A stretch of 64,000 nt of DNA from assembly GCF_013488225.1 (NCBI RefSeq), contig NZ_CP041238.1, forward strand, positions 149,501-213,500. The letters are read 5' to 3'. Each line of letters begins with the position of its first letter. Positions within the stretch are counted from its first letter, which is position 1. A program made the position numbers and the translations under genes. The notes under the pieces are model-generated. The model saw only the letters and a list, made by a program, of their open reading frames with translations, had not been told where the DNA came from and ran no database searches. Shown here piece after piece: positions 53,074 through 62,243 of the stretch. The stretch comes from Sinorhizobium mexicanum (GTDB lineage Bacteria; Pseudomonadota; Alphaproteobacteria; Rhizobiales; Rhizobiaceae).

Positions 53074-53867
53074 ACGACGCGGCGGAATTCCTGAAGACGA
53101 AGCTCGGCGGGTTTGCGCCGCGTTACGGGATCGTGCTTGGCTCCGGACTCGGCTCGCTGGTCGAGGCCGTGGAGGAACCGCTCCGCGTCTCCTACACTGA
53201 GATCCCCGGCTTTCCCGTGAGCAGCGTCTCCGGCCATTCCGGCGAGTTGGTGGCGGGCAAGCTTGGTGGTGTTCCCGTCGCGATGCTCTCCGGCCGGTCG
53301 CATTATTATGAGCGCGGCGACGCCAATGCGATGCGCGTACCGATCGAGGCGCTGAAGCGACTCGGCATCGAAAGTCTCATCCTGACCAACTCGGCAGGGT
53401 CGCTGCGGGAGGATATGCCGCCGGGCTCGGTGATGCGCATCGGTGACCATATCGGCTTTTCCGGCTCCAACCCACTGATCGGCGTCGAGAGTGACGACCG
53501 CTTCGTCGGCATGACGAACGCCTATGACGCGGAGCTTGCCGAACGCATGCAAAAGGCGGCGGCGCGGCTTGGCATTCCGCTCCAGAGCGGCGTCTACATG
53601 TGGTTCTCCGGCCCCAGTTTCGAGACGCCGGCCGAAATCAGGATGGCGCGCATTCTCGGGGCGGATGCCGTCGGCATGTCCACCGTTCCCGAAGTCATCC
53701 TGGCGCGCTTTTTTGGATTGCGGGTTGCCGCCGCCTCCGTTGTTACCAATTTCGGTGCTGGCATGACCGGCGCGGAACTCAGCCACGATGAGACGAAAGA
53801 TATGGCGCCTGTCGGCGGCAAGCGGCTGGCCGCGATCCTCAAAGAGATGATTGCGAGCGAAGCCTGA
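53070..53867 (+). CDS. Purine-nucleoside phosphorylase, trimeric class II type
   Basis: A 265-residue enzyme with phosphate-binding GIVLGSGLG near the N-terminus, a middle LTNSAGSLREDMPPG, GMSTVPEVILAR and VVTNFGAGMTG. This is the PNP/MTA-phosphorylase family, which cleaves purine nucleosides to base plus ribose-1-phosphate. The ATG at 53070 overlaps the cdd stop by 4 bases. Of the DeoD, PunA and XapA types it is nearest the PunA/XapA trimeric class. Confidence 0.92.
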   Translation: MNDAAEFLKTKLGGFAPRYGIVLGSGLGSLVEAVEEPLRVSYTEIPGFPVSSVSGHSGELVAGKLGGVPVAMLSGRSHYYERGDANAMRVPIEALKRLGIESLILTNSAGSLREDMPPGSVMRIGDHIGFSGSNPLIGVESDDRFVGMTNAYDAELAERMQKAAARLGIPLQSGVYMWFSGPSFETPAEIRMARILGADAVGMSTVPEVILARFFGLRVAAASVVTNFGAGMTGAELSHDETKDMAPVGGKRLAAILKEMIASEA

Positions 53868-53880
53868 AGACGGCCTGACC

Positions 53881-55191
53881 ATGCTCCCACAGGAAGTGAT
53901 CCGACAGAAAAGGAACGGCGACCGGCTTGAAGCGGCCGAGATCGCCGGCTTCGTCAGAGGCATTGCCGATGGCTCCATCTCGGAAGGCCAGGTTGCCGCC
54001 TTTGCCATGGCCGTGTGGTTTTCCGGCATGAGCCGCGACGAATGCGTGGCCCTGACGCTCGCCATGCGCGATTCCGGCGACACGCTCGATTGGAGTGCTC
54101 TCGGTCGCTCGATTGTCGACAAGCATTCGACCGGCGGCGTCGGCGACAATGTTTCGCTGATGCTGGCACCGATCGTTGCCGCCTGCGGTGCCGCGGTGCC
54201 GATGATATCCGGCAGAGGCCTCGGTCACACCGGCGGCACGCTGGACAAGCTCGAATCGATTCCGGGTTACAACATCCAGCCCTCCGCGGCCCTGTTTCGA
54301 AAGGTCGTCGACGACGTCGGTTGTGCGGTCATCGGCCAGACGGCGAATCTCGCGCCGGCTGACAAGCGCCTCTACGCCATCCGTGACGTGACGGCGACCG
54401 TCGATTCGGTGCCGCTGATCACGGCTTCCATTCTCTCGAAGAAGCTCGCCGCGGGGCTCCAGTCGCTCGTGCTCGACGTGAAATTCGGCAACGGCTCGTT
54501 CCTGACCGATGCGGACGAGACGGAGATCCTCGCGCGCTCGCTCGTCGACGTCGCGAACGGTGCCGGCGTGCGCACATCCGCGTTGATCACCGACATGAAC
54601 GAGCCGCTCGCGGACGCGGCCGGAAATGCGCTCGAAGTCGACAACTGCGTTACTTATCTGCGCGGTGAGAAGAAGGGTACGCGCCTTGAGGCCGTCGTCA
54701 TGGCGTTTGCGGCGGAGATGCTCGTCGCCGCCGGTCTGGCGCCCGGACCAGGGCAGGGGGAAGCGATGGCGCGCCACGCGCTTGAAAGCGGTGCCGCAAT
54801 GGAGCGCTTCGGCCGCATGGTCCATCTGCTCGGAGGACCGCCCGACTTTGTCGACCGGCCGCAGGCCTATCTGAGAAAAGCACCCACCGTGGTGGCCGTG
54901 GAAGCGAGCCGGGACGGCTATCTTGCGACCTGCGAGACGCGCGAGCTGGGCATGACGGTCATTGCGCTCGGCGGCGGACGGACCCGTCCCGAAGACAGCA
55001 TCGACCACAGCGTCGGCCTCTCGGGCCTGCAGCCGCTTGGTACGAAAGTTGGGAAGGGCGAGCCGATCGCATTCGTTCATGCGGCTGATCGGAAGACCGC
55101 CGAAGATATACGCCAGCGGGTTGCGACGCTCTACACGATCGCGGACCAGAAGCCGGATCCGCGCCCGATCATTGTCGCCCGCATCACCTGA
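53881..55191 (+). CDS. deoA: Thymidine phosphorylase
   Basis: A 436-residue enzyme with the signature KHSTGGVGDNVSLMLAPI and MISGRGLGHTGGTLDKLES, both central to pyrimidine-nucleoside phosphorylases. It splits thymidine and deoxyuridine to base and deoxyribose-1-phosphate; the sugar phosphate goes to DeoB, encoded nearby. The ATG at 53881 is 13 bases after the PNP stop. Its end overlaps the convergent protease gene by 8 bases. Confidence 0.93.
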   Translation: MLPQEVIRQKRNGDRLEAAEIAGFVRGIADGSISEGQVAAFAMAVWFSGMSRDECVALTLAMRDSGDTLDWSALGRSIVDKHSTGGVGDNVSLMLAPIVAACGAAVPMISGRGLGHTGGTLDKLESIPGYNIQPSAALFRKVVDDVGCAVIGQTANLAPADKRLYAIRDVTATVDSVPLITASILSKKLAAGLQSLVLDVKFGNGSFLTDADETEILARSLVDVANGAGVRTSALITDMNEPLADAAGNALEVDNCVTYLRGEKKGTRLEAVVMAFAAEMLVAAGLAPGPGQGEAMARHALESGAAMERFGRMVHLLGGPPDFVDRPQAYLRKAPTVVAVEASRDGYLATCETRELGMTVIALGGGRTRPEDSIDHSVGLSGLQPLGTKVGKGEPIAFVHAADRKTAEDIRQRVATLYTIADQKPDPRPIIVARIT

Positions 55192-55705
55192 TGAGATGCA
55201 GCGCTCCATTCTCGACGCGATAGGACGATAGCCGGCTCAGGAAACTCATGCCGACGAGCGTACCGGAAAGCGCCTTGTCGGGAAGGACCATCGCATCGAC
55301 ATCCTTGAGGGTGATGCTGCCGATCTCGACGCGATCCAGGCGGACATAGGCGGCCTCGACAATGCCATTGGCCGTCTGCGCCCGCGCAGCGAAAGCGAGG
55401 CTGCCGACGGAAATACCGAAGCGACGGGCGGCCGAAGTGTTGATTGCTATCGTGCTTGCCCCGGTGTCGACGAGCCCCCTTTCGGCGCGCCCGTTGATAC
55501 GAAACGTGCCGAAGAAATGGCCGGCGGGATCGGTTTCAAGAACGATGCTTTTGCCGCTCGCATAGGCGGCGGCAACGGGTGCGGCGCGCTGAGCGTCTTG
55601 CGCTGTCGCTTGGCCCCGTCGCTCGAGATATGTTGACGCGAGGTCAGGAACGACCAATGCAACAAGGGCGAGGCCGCCGGTAAAGGCAAGTAGACGCATA
55701 ATCAT
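55184..55705 (-). CDS. Retropepsin-like aspartic protease, membrane-anchored (clan AA)
   Basis: A 173-residue protein with an N-terminal hydrophobic segment (RLLAFTGGLALVALVVP) that anchors or exports it, a short linker, and a single retropepsin domain. The domain has VDTGASTIAINTSAARR (catalytic Asp in DTGAS) and LVGMSFLSRLSSYRVENGALHL at the end. Such bacterial proteins should act as dimers. The start may be the ATG at 55705 or the one at 55699; GGAGGGCGGAG is just upstream. It converges with deoA. Substrate unknown. Confidence 0.85.
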   Translation of the reverse strand: MIMRLLAFTGGLALVALVVPDLASTYLERRGQATAQDAQRAAPVAAAYASGKSIVLETDPAGHFFGTFRINGRAERGLVDTGASTIAINTSAARRFGISVGSLAFAARAQTANGIVEAAYVRLDRVEIGSITLKDVDAMVLPDKALSGTLVGMSFLSRLSSYRVENGALHLIR

Positions 55706-55797
55706 TACTCCGCCCTCCGGCTGTTGATTGTGCGGTCGGGGCCGCAAGCGACCGCACGCGCTCCGCCCATCTGACCAGACGATCGCTAACGGGACGC

Positions 55798-55824
55798 AAA
55801 AAAGCCGCCGGGAAAACCGGCGGC
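55798..55824 (-). terminator. Intrinsic terminator of upp
   Basis: On the minus strand an 8-bp GC-rich stem (55804-55811 with 55817-55824) with a 5-base loop is followed by six T (55803-55798). It lies 39 bases after the upp stop. This is a complete Rho-independent terminator. Confidence 0.85.
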
Positions 55825-55862
55825 CGCACACATGTCTTATAATGTGGTTAAAAAACGAAAAA

Positions 55863-56492
55863 CTATTTGGTTCCGTACATACGGTCGCCCGCATCGCCCA
55901 AGCCGGGCATGATATAGCCCTTTTCATTGAGGTGGCTGTCGATCGAGGCCGTGAAGATCGCCACATCCGGATGGGCAGATTGAAAGTTGCGGATGCCTTC
56001 CGGCGCGGCGAGCAGGCAGAGGAAGCGGATGTTTCTCGCGCCGCGCTCCTTCAGTTTGTCGATTGCCGCGATCGAGGAGTTGCCGGTGGCGAGCATCGGG
56101 TCGACGACGATGACGAGACGCTCGGCCAGGCTTTCCGGCGCCTTGAAATAATATTCGACCGGCTGCAGCGTCTCGTGGTCGCGATAGACGCCGATATGCG
56201 AGACGCGCGCCGAAGGCACGAGTTCGAGCATGCCTTCGAGCAGGCCGTTGCCGGCGCGCAGGATCGAGGCGAAGACGAGCTTTTTGCCTTCGAGAATGGG
56301 CGCGTCGATCTCCATCAACGGCGTCTCGATGCGCTCCATGGTGAGTTCGAGGTCGCGCGTCACCTCGTAGCAAAGCAGCGTCGAGATTTCCCTGAGCAGC
56401 CGGCGAAAGCCTGCCGTCGACGTTTCCTTCTTGCGCATGATGGTCAGCTTGTGTTGCACAAGCGGATGATCGATCACTGTTACGCCGTCCAT
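55863..56492 (-). CDS. upp: Uracil phosphoribosyltransferase
   Basis: A 209-residue enzyme with the PRPP-binding loop [12 protein letters not shown] and the late [16 protein letters not shown]. The ending [18 protein letters not shown] is the uracil-binding tail typical of Upp. It converts uracil, released by the nucleoside phosphorylases, to UMP with PRPP. It ends in its own intrinsic terminator. A 200-base gap separates it from add on the same strand. Confidence 0.96.
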   Translation of the reverse strand: MDGVTVIDHPLVQHKLTIMRKKETSTAGFRRLLREISTLLCYEVTRDLELTMERIETPLMEIDAPILEGKKLVFASILRAGNGLLEGMLELVPSARVSHIGVYRDHETLQPVEYYFKAPESLAERLVIVVDPMLATGNSSIAAIDKLKERGARNIRFLCLLAAPEGIRNFQSAHPDVAIFTASIDSHLNEKGYIMPGLGDAGDRMYGTK

Positions 56493-56695
56493 GGCTCACC
56501 TTCCGCAAAAATTAGAATATCCGCCCTCTTTTCCATGGAATGAGGGAGGGCCGCAAGGGTGCTGGCGTACTTGCTTGCGGATTGGCCGCTCATCCGCCTG
56601 CCAGCACATGCGGGGAGAGGGCCAGGTGAGGGGCGATCGTCAAGCTTGGCCGCATTCGCCCCTTGCGCGTGTGGTAGGACGCGCAGCGCTCTCGT

Positions 56696-57670
56696 CTATG
56701 CGTGCAAGGACGCCAACAGGCTTTGCCTTGTCGCCTCGTCGACGAAGGCGGCCTCGATCGCGGTTCTCGTCATTCCGTTTATCTCGCTGTCCTCGAAGCC
56801 CATGACCGCCGACGCGATGTCGTATTCCTGCGCCAGCGACGTGTGGAAGAACGGCGGATCGTCGGAGTTGAGCGTGACCCGCACACCGGCCGCGTGCAGC
56901 GCCTTGAGAGGATGCGATGCAAAGTCCGGGAAGACCTTGAGCGAAATGTTGGAGCCGGGACAGACTTCAAGAACGACGCCTTCGTCCGCCAGCCGCTTCA
57001 CAAGGTCTGCGTCCTCGATCGCCCGCACCCCGTGGCTGATCCGAGCTGGCCGCACGTGATCCAGCGCGTCGCGCACGCTGAAAGCGCCGGAAAGTTCGCC
57101 GGCGTGAATCGTGAGCCCCAGGTCCGCGTCGCGGACGATGTCGAAGGCACGCGCAAATTCCGCAACGCTGTGCATCCGTTCCTCGCCCGCGAGATTGAAG
57201 CCGGTGACGAGCGGATGCCGCAGCCTGGCCGCATATTCCGCGGTGGCGATCACCGCCTCCGGCCCGAGGTGGCGGATGCCGGTGATCAGCATGCGCGATT
57301 CGATGCCCGTCTTTGCCTTCGCCGCGTCCATGCCGGCGGCAAGACCTTCGATGTAGGCGTCGGCACCGAGGCCGACCGTATTGCCATGGTCCGGCGAAAC
57401 GATGATCTCGCTGTAGATCGTGCCCGCTTCGGCGAGCTCGGTCAGGTAGGCCTCGGCGAGAAGCGCGTAGTCGCCTTCAGTCCGAAACAGCGACGCGACG
57501 GCGTCGTAGCACCTGACGAAACTGGTGAAATCGTCCCAGACATAGGCCTTGTCGCGGATGATCGCGCCGGTGTCGATCCCGTATTTCCTGGCTTGCCTCA
57601 GTGCGAGTTCCGGCGGCGTCGCGCCCTCGATGTGGCAATGCAGTTCGGCTTTCTTCAGATGAAGGGTCAA
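56696..57670 (-). CDS. add: Adenosine deaminase
   Basis: A 324-residue TIM-barrel zinc hydrolase. Metal-binding HCHIEG is near residue 12, followed by [12 protein letters not shown] with the catalytic His and Glu, SHGVRAIED, and the late SDDPPFF with the zinc Asp. The start is the TTG at 57670, overlapping the deoB stop (TTGA) with GGGAG upstream. It deaminates adenosine and deoxyadenosine to inosines for the purine phosphorylase. Confidence 0.93.
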   Translation of the reverse strand: MTLHLKKAELHCHIEGATPPELALRQARKYGIDTGAIIRDKAYVWDDFTSFVRCYDAVASLFRTEGDYALLAEAYLTELAEAGTIYSEIIVSPDHGNTVGLGADAYIEGLAAGMDAAKAKTGIESRMLITGIRHLGPEAVIATAEYAARLRHPLVTGFNLAGEERMHSVAEFARAFDIVRDADLGLTIHAGELSGAFSVRDALDHVRPARISHGVRAIEDADLVKRLADEGVVLEVCPGSNISLKVFPDFASHPLKALHAAGVRVTLNSDDPPFFHTSLAQEYDIASAVMGFEDSEINGMTRTAIEAAFVDEATRQSLLASLHA

Positions 57671-58887
57671 ATGAGGCTTCTCCCATGCGGGCCTGGTGCG
57701 ATGCCAAGATGCCTGGCGACCGTCTCGCCGATATGCGCGAACGTGTTTGCGACGCCGAAGGAGCGGCTGCGCAACGAAGGACCGAACATCAGCACCGGCA
57801 CACGCTCGCGCGTGTGGTCGGTTCCCCGCCATGTCGGATCGCAACCATGATCGGCGGTCAGGATGACGATATCGCCCGGCTTGAGGCGGCGGTCGAGATC
57901 CGGCAGGCGCGCATCGAAGGCTTCAAGCGCCGCCGCATAGCCCGGCACGTCGCGGCGATGGCCGTAGAGCATGTCGAAATCGACGAAGTTGGTGAAGACG
58001 AGATCGCCGTCTTCGGCCTCTTCGATCGCCGCGAGGCTGGCGTCGAAAAGCGCCATGTTGCCGTTGGCCTTGGTCAGCTTCGTCACGCCCTGATGCGCGA
58101 AGATATCGCCGATCTTGCCGACGGCATGCACCTTGCGTCCGGCCTCTTTCAGCCGGTCGAGAACCGTCGGCTCCGGCGGCAGCACGGAATAGTCGCGGCG
58201 ATTGCCGGTGCGCGTGAAATTATGCGCATTGTCGCCGACGAACGGGCGGGCGATGACGCGGCCGATATTGTAGTCGTCGACCAGACGACGGACCACCTGG
58301 CATAGCTCCAGCAACCGATCGAGCCCGAAACTCTGCTCATGCGCGGCGATCTGAATGACGGAATCCGACGAGGTGTAACAGATCGGCTTTCCGCTCCGCC
58401 TATGCTCCTCGCCGAACCGGGCGATGATTTCGGTGCCGGAGGCATGGCGGTTGCCGAGGATGCCGGGGACATCGCCCTCGCGGCAGATCGCCTCGACGAG
58501 CTCGGCGGGAAAGGCGTCTCCTTCCGAGGGGAAATAGCCCCAGTCGAACATCACCGGCGTGCCGGCGATTTCCCAATGGCCGGATGGCGTGTCCTTGCCA
58601 CGCGAGGTTTCGCTGGCGGCGCCATAGACGCCGTAGACCCGCTCCGGCAGCGGCATGCCGGCGGGCAGGCGCCCGGTTGCGAGCTTCGCTGCGTGCATCA
58701 GTCCGAGCGCGGACATATTGGGCAGTTGCAGCGGCCCTTCGCGCAGGCCCGCGCGATCGCCGGCGCCGGCGGCGCAAAACTCGGCGATATGGCCGAGCGT
58801 ATCAGCTCCAAGGTCGCCGAAGGCGTCGGCATCCGGCGCGCCGCCGATGCCGAAGGAATCGAGTACGAAAAGGAATGCTCGCGCCAT
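57667..58887 (-). CDS. deoB: Phosphopentomutase
   Basis: A 406-residue enzyme of the alkaline-phosphatase superfamily. It starts [20 protein letters not shown], where the metal-binding Asp lies; later come the [13 protein letters not shown] and [19 protein letters not shown] metal motifs. It interconverts (deoxy)ribose-1- and -5-phosphates from the nucleoside phosphorylases. The ATG at 58887 gives the standard N-terminus. Translationally coupled to add downstream. Confidence 0.95.
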   Translation of the reverse strand: MARAFLFVLDSFGIGGAPDADAFGDLGADTLGHIAEFCAAGAGDRAGLREGPLQLPNMSALGLMHAAKLATGRLPAGMPLPERVYGVYGAASETSRGKDTPSGHWEIAGTPVMFDWGYFPSEGDAFPAELVEAICREGDVPGILGNRHASGTEIIARFGEEHRRSGKPICYTSSDSVIQIAAHEQSFGLDRLLELCQVVRRLVDDYNIGRVIARPFVGDNAHNFTRTGNRRDYSVLPPEPTVLDRLKEAGRKVHAVGKIGDIFAHQGVTKLTKANGNMALFDASLAAIEEAEDGDLVFTNFVDFDMLYGHRRDVPGYAAALEAFDARLPDLDRRLKPGDIVILTADHGCDPTWRGTDHTRERVPVLMFGPSLRSRSFGVANTFAHIGETVARHLGIAPGPHGRSLI

Positions 58888-59021
58888 GAGACACCCGGTT
58901 ATCCGGAGCACGTCACGAAGAACCGCGATCCGGTGTTGCTTGCCGCGCGGAAGCGATCCGCGCAATCCGGGAGGAATAGCGCGGCGAGGCGCGCATTGCA
59001 ATTGACGGCGTCAGGGGGCCG

Positions 59022-59609
59022 TCAGCAGTCCGTGCATTTGATCGTGTCGCCGAAGCGTTGGCGATAATAGGACGTCTTGGAAAGATCGATCGTCTTCAAC
59101 GTGCTGCTCTCGAGCCCCGGGGCAAAGAGCAGGAGGTCGTGTGGCACGATGAGTTCCGTACGTACGACGAAGGCGTTCACGGCGTCGAGTTCGGCAGGGA
59201 CGGTCGCGGTGGAGTTGACTGTATAGGGGGCCGCGCCGTTCTGGTCCCGTGACCACACGACTTTTCCGCTGGTCGTGCCGGTGACCTGTATGCCCGTGAT
59301 CCTCAGCGTATAGCCCGTGCTGTCGTAGGGCGCCACGATGCTCAGCGCGACATTCCGCATGTTGTCCAGCAGGGCTTTGTCGACGTCAGTCTGCTGGGAG
59401 ATGATGTCGGCAACGGCGCTCGATGCGCGCGCGACCTTGCGGGCTACCGTGAAACCAAGAGAAATCTCGAAGGCCCCGAGGTAGAGCATAAGCAACAATG
59501 GCGCGACGATGGCAAACTCCACGCCGCCGACACCACGCCGGTCCCGAACCAGCGCCGACAGCGATCCCAAGATGCTCCGAGCAAACGAAAATCCAGGCAA
59601 GCGTTTCAT
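59022..59609 (-). CDS. TadE-family pilus assembly protein
   Basis: A 195-residue protein. An N-terminal positively charged stretch is followed by DRRGVGGVEFAIVAPLLLMLYLGAFE, the TadE transmembrane motif with the conserved Glu. A periplasmic domain ends in KCTDC. TadE/TadF are pseudopilins of the Flp/Tad system. The ATG at 59609 has GAGG upstream. It lies 7 bases after the other TadE-like gene, in one minus-strand unit. Confidence 0.88.
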   Translation of the reverse strand: MKRLPGFSFARSILGSLSALVRDRRGVGGVEFAIVAPLLLMLYLGAFEISLGFTVARKVARASSAVADIISQQTDVDKALLDNMRNVALSIVAPYDSTGYTLRITGIQVTGTTSGKVVWSRDQNGAAPYTVNSTATVPAELDAVNAFVVRTELIVPHDLLLFAPGLESSTLKTIDLSKTSYYRQRFGDTIKCTDC

Positions 59610-59616
59610 GGCGTCC

Positions 59617-60243
59617 TCAGTAATTTTCGTTGCGGAACGTGGCTGTTGCGACCATGAGGAAATCGCGGGGCATGCTGCTGCCGGCAGGGCGTAAGTCCGT
59701 GACATAGGGCCGGACAAGGTCGGTTATTACTTCCCAACGATAGTAGGCGCGCACCATCGTAAAAGTTCCGGCGCCTCCCGGCGTGAACATGAAACCGCTG
59801 GTGTCGAGGTCGGAGGACGAGGAAGAACCAACCCTTGGAACCGCGGTCGGAAACTGCGTGAGATCCGTGATGTTTCGGACGTCCAGATAGAGCTTGCTGG
59901 GCGCGGCCGCTTCGGTCGCCGAACAGGGCATGAGGATGGCGATTTCGTCGCAAAAAGCCTGGCGGAATTGCTCTTTTGTCATGTAGCCGGGCTTGCTGCT
60001 GTCCTCGAAGGTAATCTCCCCGGTCCGAATTTTTCGCGCCAACGTATCCGTCGCGTTGGCGAGCAGTTGCTCGCCGGCAAAGGCGACGAAAGTTTCGATC
60101 GACGCGAAAACAATCACGGAGAAGGGGAGAAACAGAAGCGCGAACTCGATCGCCGTCGCGCCCCTCCTGTCACCAAGAAGGCGGCGAAGCAGGCTGCGCG
60201 GCGCGGAGCGCCGCAAAGATGATGTTTTTCGCTCAGTCGTCAT
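59617..60243 (-). CDS. TadE-family pilus assembly protein
   Basis: A 208-residue protein. A basic N-terminus is followed by DRRGATAIEFALLFLPFSVIVFASIE (TadE motif with conserved Glu) and a periplasmic part with a cysteine pair in AFCDEIAILMPCSA. It resembles TadE/TadG-like pseudopilins processed by the prepilin peptidase. Located between the secretin-N-domain gene and the second TadE gene. Confidence 0.88.
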   Translation of the reverse strand: MTTERKTSSLRRSAPRSLLRRLLGDRRGATAIEFALLFLPFSVIVFASIETFVAFAGEQLLANATDTLARKIRTGEITFEDSSKPGYMTKEQFRQAFCDEIAILMPCSATEAAAPSKLYLDVRNITDLTQFPTAVPRVGSSSSSDLDTSGFMFTPGGAGTFTMVRAYYRWEVITDLVRPYVTDLRPAGSSMPRDFLMVATATFRNENY

Positions 60244-60352
60244 TGCGCCGTTCCGTCATGCAACGTCCGATCGGCGGAAAATAAAGCGCGATCGTTGAAT
60301 TTTCATTTGCGACGACAGGAAGAATTTTAGCGATCTTGAATTCTGGCGATCT

Positions 60353-60778
60353 TTAGTTGGTGCTTGCCGCCGATAGCTGACGCTCGGCGTGCCGCTCGCA
60401 GTTGGGCGTGCAGGAAAGGACCGTCCGCGACGTTTGTTTATAAACGCGCACGGTATTGCCTTCGTCGATCGACACCAGAATGCGTTCGTCGACAATGGCG
60501 TTCCCATCCTGGTCAAGGATCACGAGATTGGTCGTGCCGAAGTTGCGCCCGGTCAACACGATGGTCTTGGAGTCCGCAACCGTCGCATCGGCGACTTCCG
60601 AGTTGCCGATGATCACCTTGCTCACCGGCCGGTCGAGCTTCAGTACGCGCGCGTGATCCATATAGACACGCATCATCTCTTCCTGTGCGTGCGTGGCGAC
60701 CGGCGCGAACACGGCAAGGACCGCAGCGCCGGCGAATGTGAGCGTGGCGATCCAGTTACGGGGGAGGAACGTGTCCAT
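60353..60778 (-). CDS. Secreted stand-alone secretin N-terminal domain protein (pilus-associated)
   Basis: A 141-residue exported protein (signal peptide to about HAQ). Its mature part is one domain (DHARVLKLDRPVSKVIIGN, VADSKTIVLTGRNFGTTNLVI) of the pilus-formation/secretin N-terminal type. The same domain opens CpaC in this window (LADAV, IYLFGKAVGQTNIFVFG), so the two are paralogous over this stretch. A C-terminal SCTPNC gives a cysteine pair. It may help place or gate the outer-membrane pilus channel. It diverges from pilA. Confidence 0.85.
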   Translation of the reverse strand: MDTFLPRNWIATLTFAGAAVLAVFAPVATHAQEEMMRVYMDHARVLKLDRPVSKVIIGNSEVADATVADSKTIVLTGRNFGTTNLVILDQDGNAIVDERILVSIDEGNTVRVYKQTSRTVLSCTPNCERHAERQLSAASTN

Positions 60779-60866
60779 GGTGCTTCCTGACGAGATATCT
60801 GGCGCATCTTCGCCTCTTTTGGTGAATGAAACGTTACGCCGGTGTGCGGCAATCTAAGGCATCCCT

Positions 60867-60888
60867 TTCTTGAACATTTACCCAAGAA
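60867..60888. promoter_or_regulatory. Inverted repeat in the divergent pilus promoter region
   Basis: TTCTTG (60867-60872) and CAAGAA (60883-60888) are exact complements 10 bases apart. They lie midway in the 250-base gap between the minus-strand secretin-N-domain gene and pilA. It could be a shared operator; the short arms make chance possible. Confidence 0.3.
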
Positions 60889-61030
60889 ACCGGGATAGCC
60901 GCTTAACTTCACGGTAACCGGTTTCCTTAAGCCGATGGAAATTCGCTCCCTGTAGCGTCCTTTCATCCGATCAACGGCAAACAGTTGGCGGAAGTGCTGA
61001 ACAACAAACACGTGAAGTAGGAGAATCACC

Positions 61031-61219
61031 ATGAAGACCATTTTCGCTCGCCTGATGAAGGACGAGTCGGGCGCGACGGCCATTGAATACGGCTTGATCG
61101 CAGCTCTGATCTCGGTCGCGCTGATCGCTGGTGCGACCTCGCTCGGTACCTCGCTCAACACGACATTCACGGGACTTGGTACCAAGCTCACGACCGCAGT
61201 CAACAAGACCGCACCGTAA
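61031..61219 (+). CDS. pilA: Flp/Fap-type pilin (first copy)
   Basis: A 62-residue prepilin with the short basic leader and the Flp motif GATAIEYGLIAALISVALIAG. The prepilin peptidase would cut after the Gly before the hydrophobic helix, leaving a small mature pilin. GTAGGAG precedes the ATG. It is nearly identical to the next gene and shares a similar leader sequence, marking a tandem duplication. It forms the fibre of the Tad pilus, used for attachment. Confidence 0.93.
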   Translation: MKTIFARLMKDESGATAIEYGLIAALISVALIAGATSLGTSLNTTFTGLGTKLTTAVNKTAP

Positions 61220-61280
61220 CCTGGAAATTGTCGCAACAGTTCGAGGACGTGTTGAACAACACGTGAACTAGGGGATTACC

Positions 61281-61469
61281 ATGAGGACGATTTTCGCACG
61301 CCTGCTGAAGGACGAATCCGGTGCAACGGCCATTGAATACGGCCTGATCGCAGCCCTGATCTCAGTCGCGCTGATCGCTGGTGCCACCACGCTCGGTACT
61401 TCGCTCAACACGACATTCGGCGGCCTCGGCACCAAGCTGACAGACGCCAACAACAAGACAGCACCGTAA
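61281..61469 (+). CDS. pilA: Flp/Fap-type pilin (second copy)
   Basis: A 62-residue prepilin differing from the upstream copy at only a few positions, such as MRTIFARLL at the start and GGLGTKLTDANNK near the end. Its leader (GTGTTGAACAAC and AGGGG before the ATG) copies that of the first gene, so the unit of duplication included the ribosome site. Followed by a terminator-like hairpin. Confidence 0.93.
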   Translation: MRTIFARLLKDESGATAIEYGLIAALISVALIAGATTLGTSLNTTFGGLGTKLTDANNKTAP

Positions 61470-61503
61470 GGTGCTGAGGTCATTGTTGCCAACATCGACA
61501 AGG

Positions 61504-61536
61504 AGCCGTCCCGCTTAGGGGCGGCTTTAATCTTTT
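61504..61536 (+). terminator. Terminator-like hairpin after the pilin pair
   Basis: A 9-bp stem (61504-61512 with 61518-61526, one G-U pair) and 5-base loop run into TTTAATCTTTT. It lies 35 bases after the second pilin stop and would limit read-through to cpaA, so pilin mRNA can be made in excess. Confidence 0.7.
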
Positions 61537-61596
61537 GGTCGACTTTTTATTGCTCAAGACAAAGCGTGTTCAACACTTGGTAGGGGATGCGAAACC

Positions 61597-62109
61597 GTGG
61601 CTGAGGCAGTAATTTTTGTGGTCTTTCCGCTTTGTCTCGCTTTTGCAGCGTTTTCGGATCTTTTTACCATGACGATTCCGAACCGGGTGTCCGGGATCCT
61701 ATTGGGCGCCTTCACTATTGTCGCGCCGTTTGCGGGACTTGACCTTGTGCAGTTCGGCCTGCACGTCATCGCAGCTGCAACGGTGTTCCTCGTCTGCTTC
61801 TGCCTTTTCGCGACAAATGTGATGGGCGGAGGTGACGCCAAGCTGTTAACGGCGAGCGCGATCTGGTTCGGCCTCAACGTCTCGCTCGTCGAGTTCCTGA
61901 TATACGTGTCCGTTTTTGGTGGCATGTTGACGCTCGCCATTCTGTTCCTGCGTAAGCAAGAGAGTACGATCCTCGCCAGCGGCATCCCGGTGCCCCCCCT
62001 GCTTATGACCGCCAAGAAGATCCCGTACGGCGTAGCCATCGCGCTTGGCGGCTTTGCAGCCTATCCCTCGTCGCCGTTGATGCAGGCCGCGTTCGCGCAG
62101 CTCTCATAA
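61597..62109 (+). CDS. cpaA: Prepilin peptidase (TadV/CpaA type)
   Basis: A 170-residue inner-membrane aspartic peptidase with a GTG start. The two catalytic Asp are in AAFSDLFTMTIPN and NVMGGGDAKLL, the signature of the A24 family. About five hydrophobic helices. It lacks the N-methylation domain of long PilD enzymes, as expected for Tad systems. It should process the pilins and TadE-like pseudopilins nearby. Confidence 0.93.
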   Translation: MAEAVIFVVFPLCLAFAAFSDLFTMTIPNRVSGILLGAFTIVAPFAGLDLVQFGLHVIAAATVFLVCFCLFATNVMGGGDAKLLTASAIWFGLNVSLVEFLIYVSVFGGMLTLAILFLRKQESTILASGIPVPPLLMTAKKIPYGVAIALGGFAAYPSSPLMQAAFAQLS

Positions 62110-62243
62110 ACCTCGTCTGCCGCCCGCGAGGTCGATTGGCGGAACCATTCCTTAACCACGTACGTATCCGACTCGTTAACCCTAATTACACCAATTCCTG
62201 ATCAATCTGGCCAAGGGGCATTTCTTGGGGCTTGGGGACGATC

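Noticed and set aside
62152..62181. TTAACC repeats upstream of cpaB as possible CtrA sites
   Set aside because: Two TTAACC words are 24 bases apart, not the TTAA-N7-TTAA layout of a full CtrA site; half-sites alone are too short to support a call.
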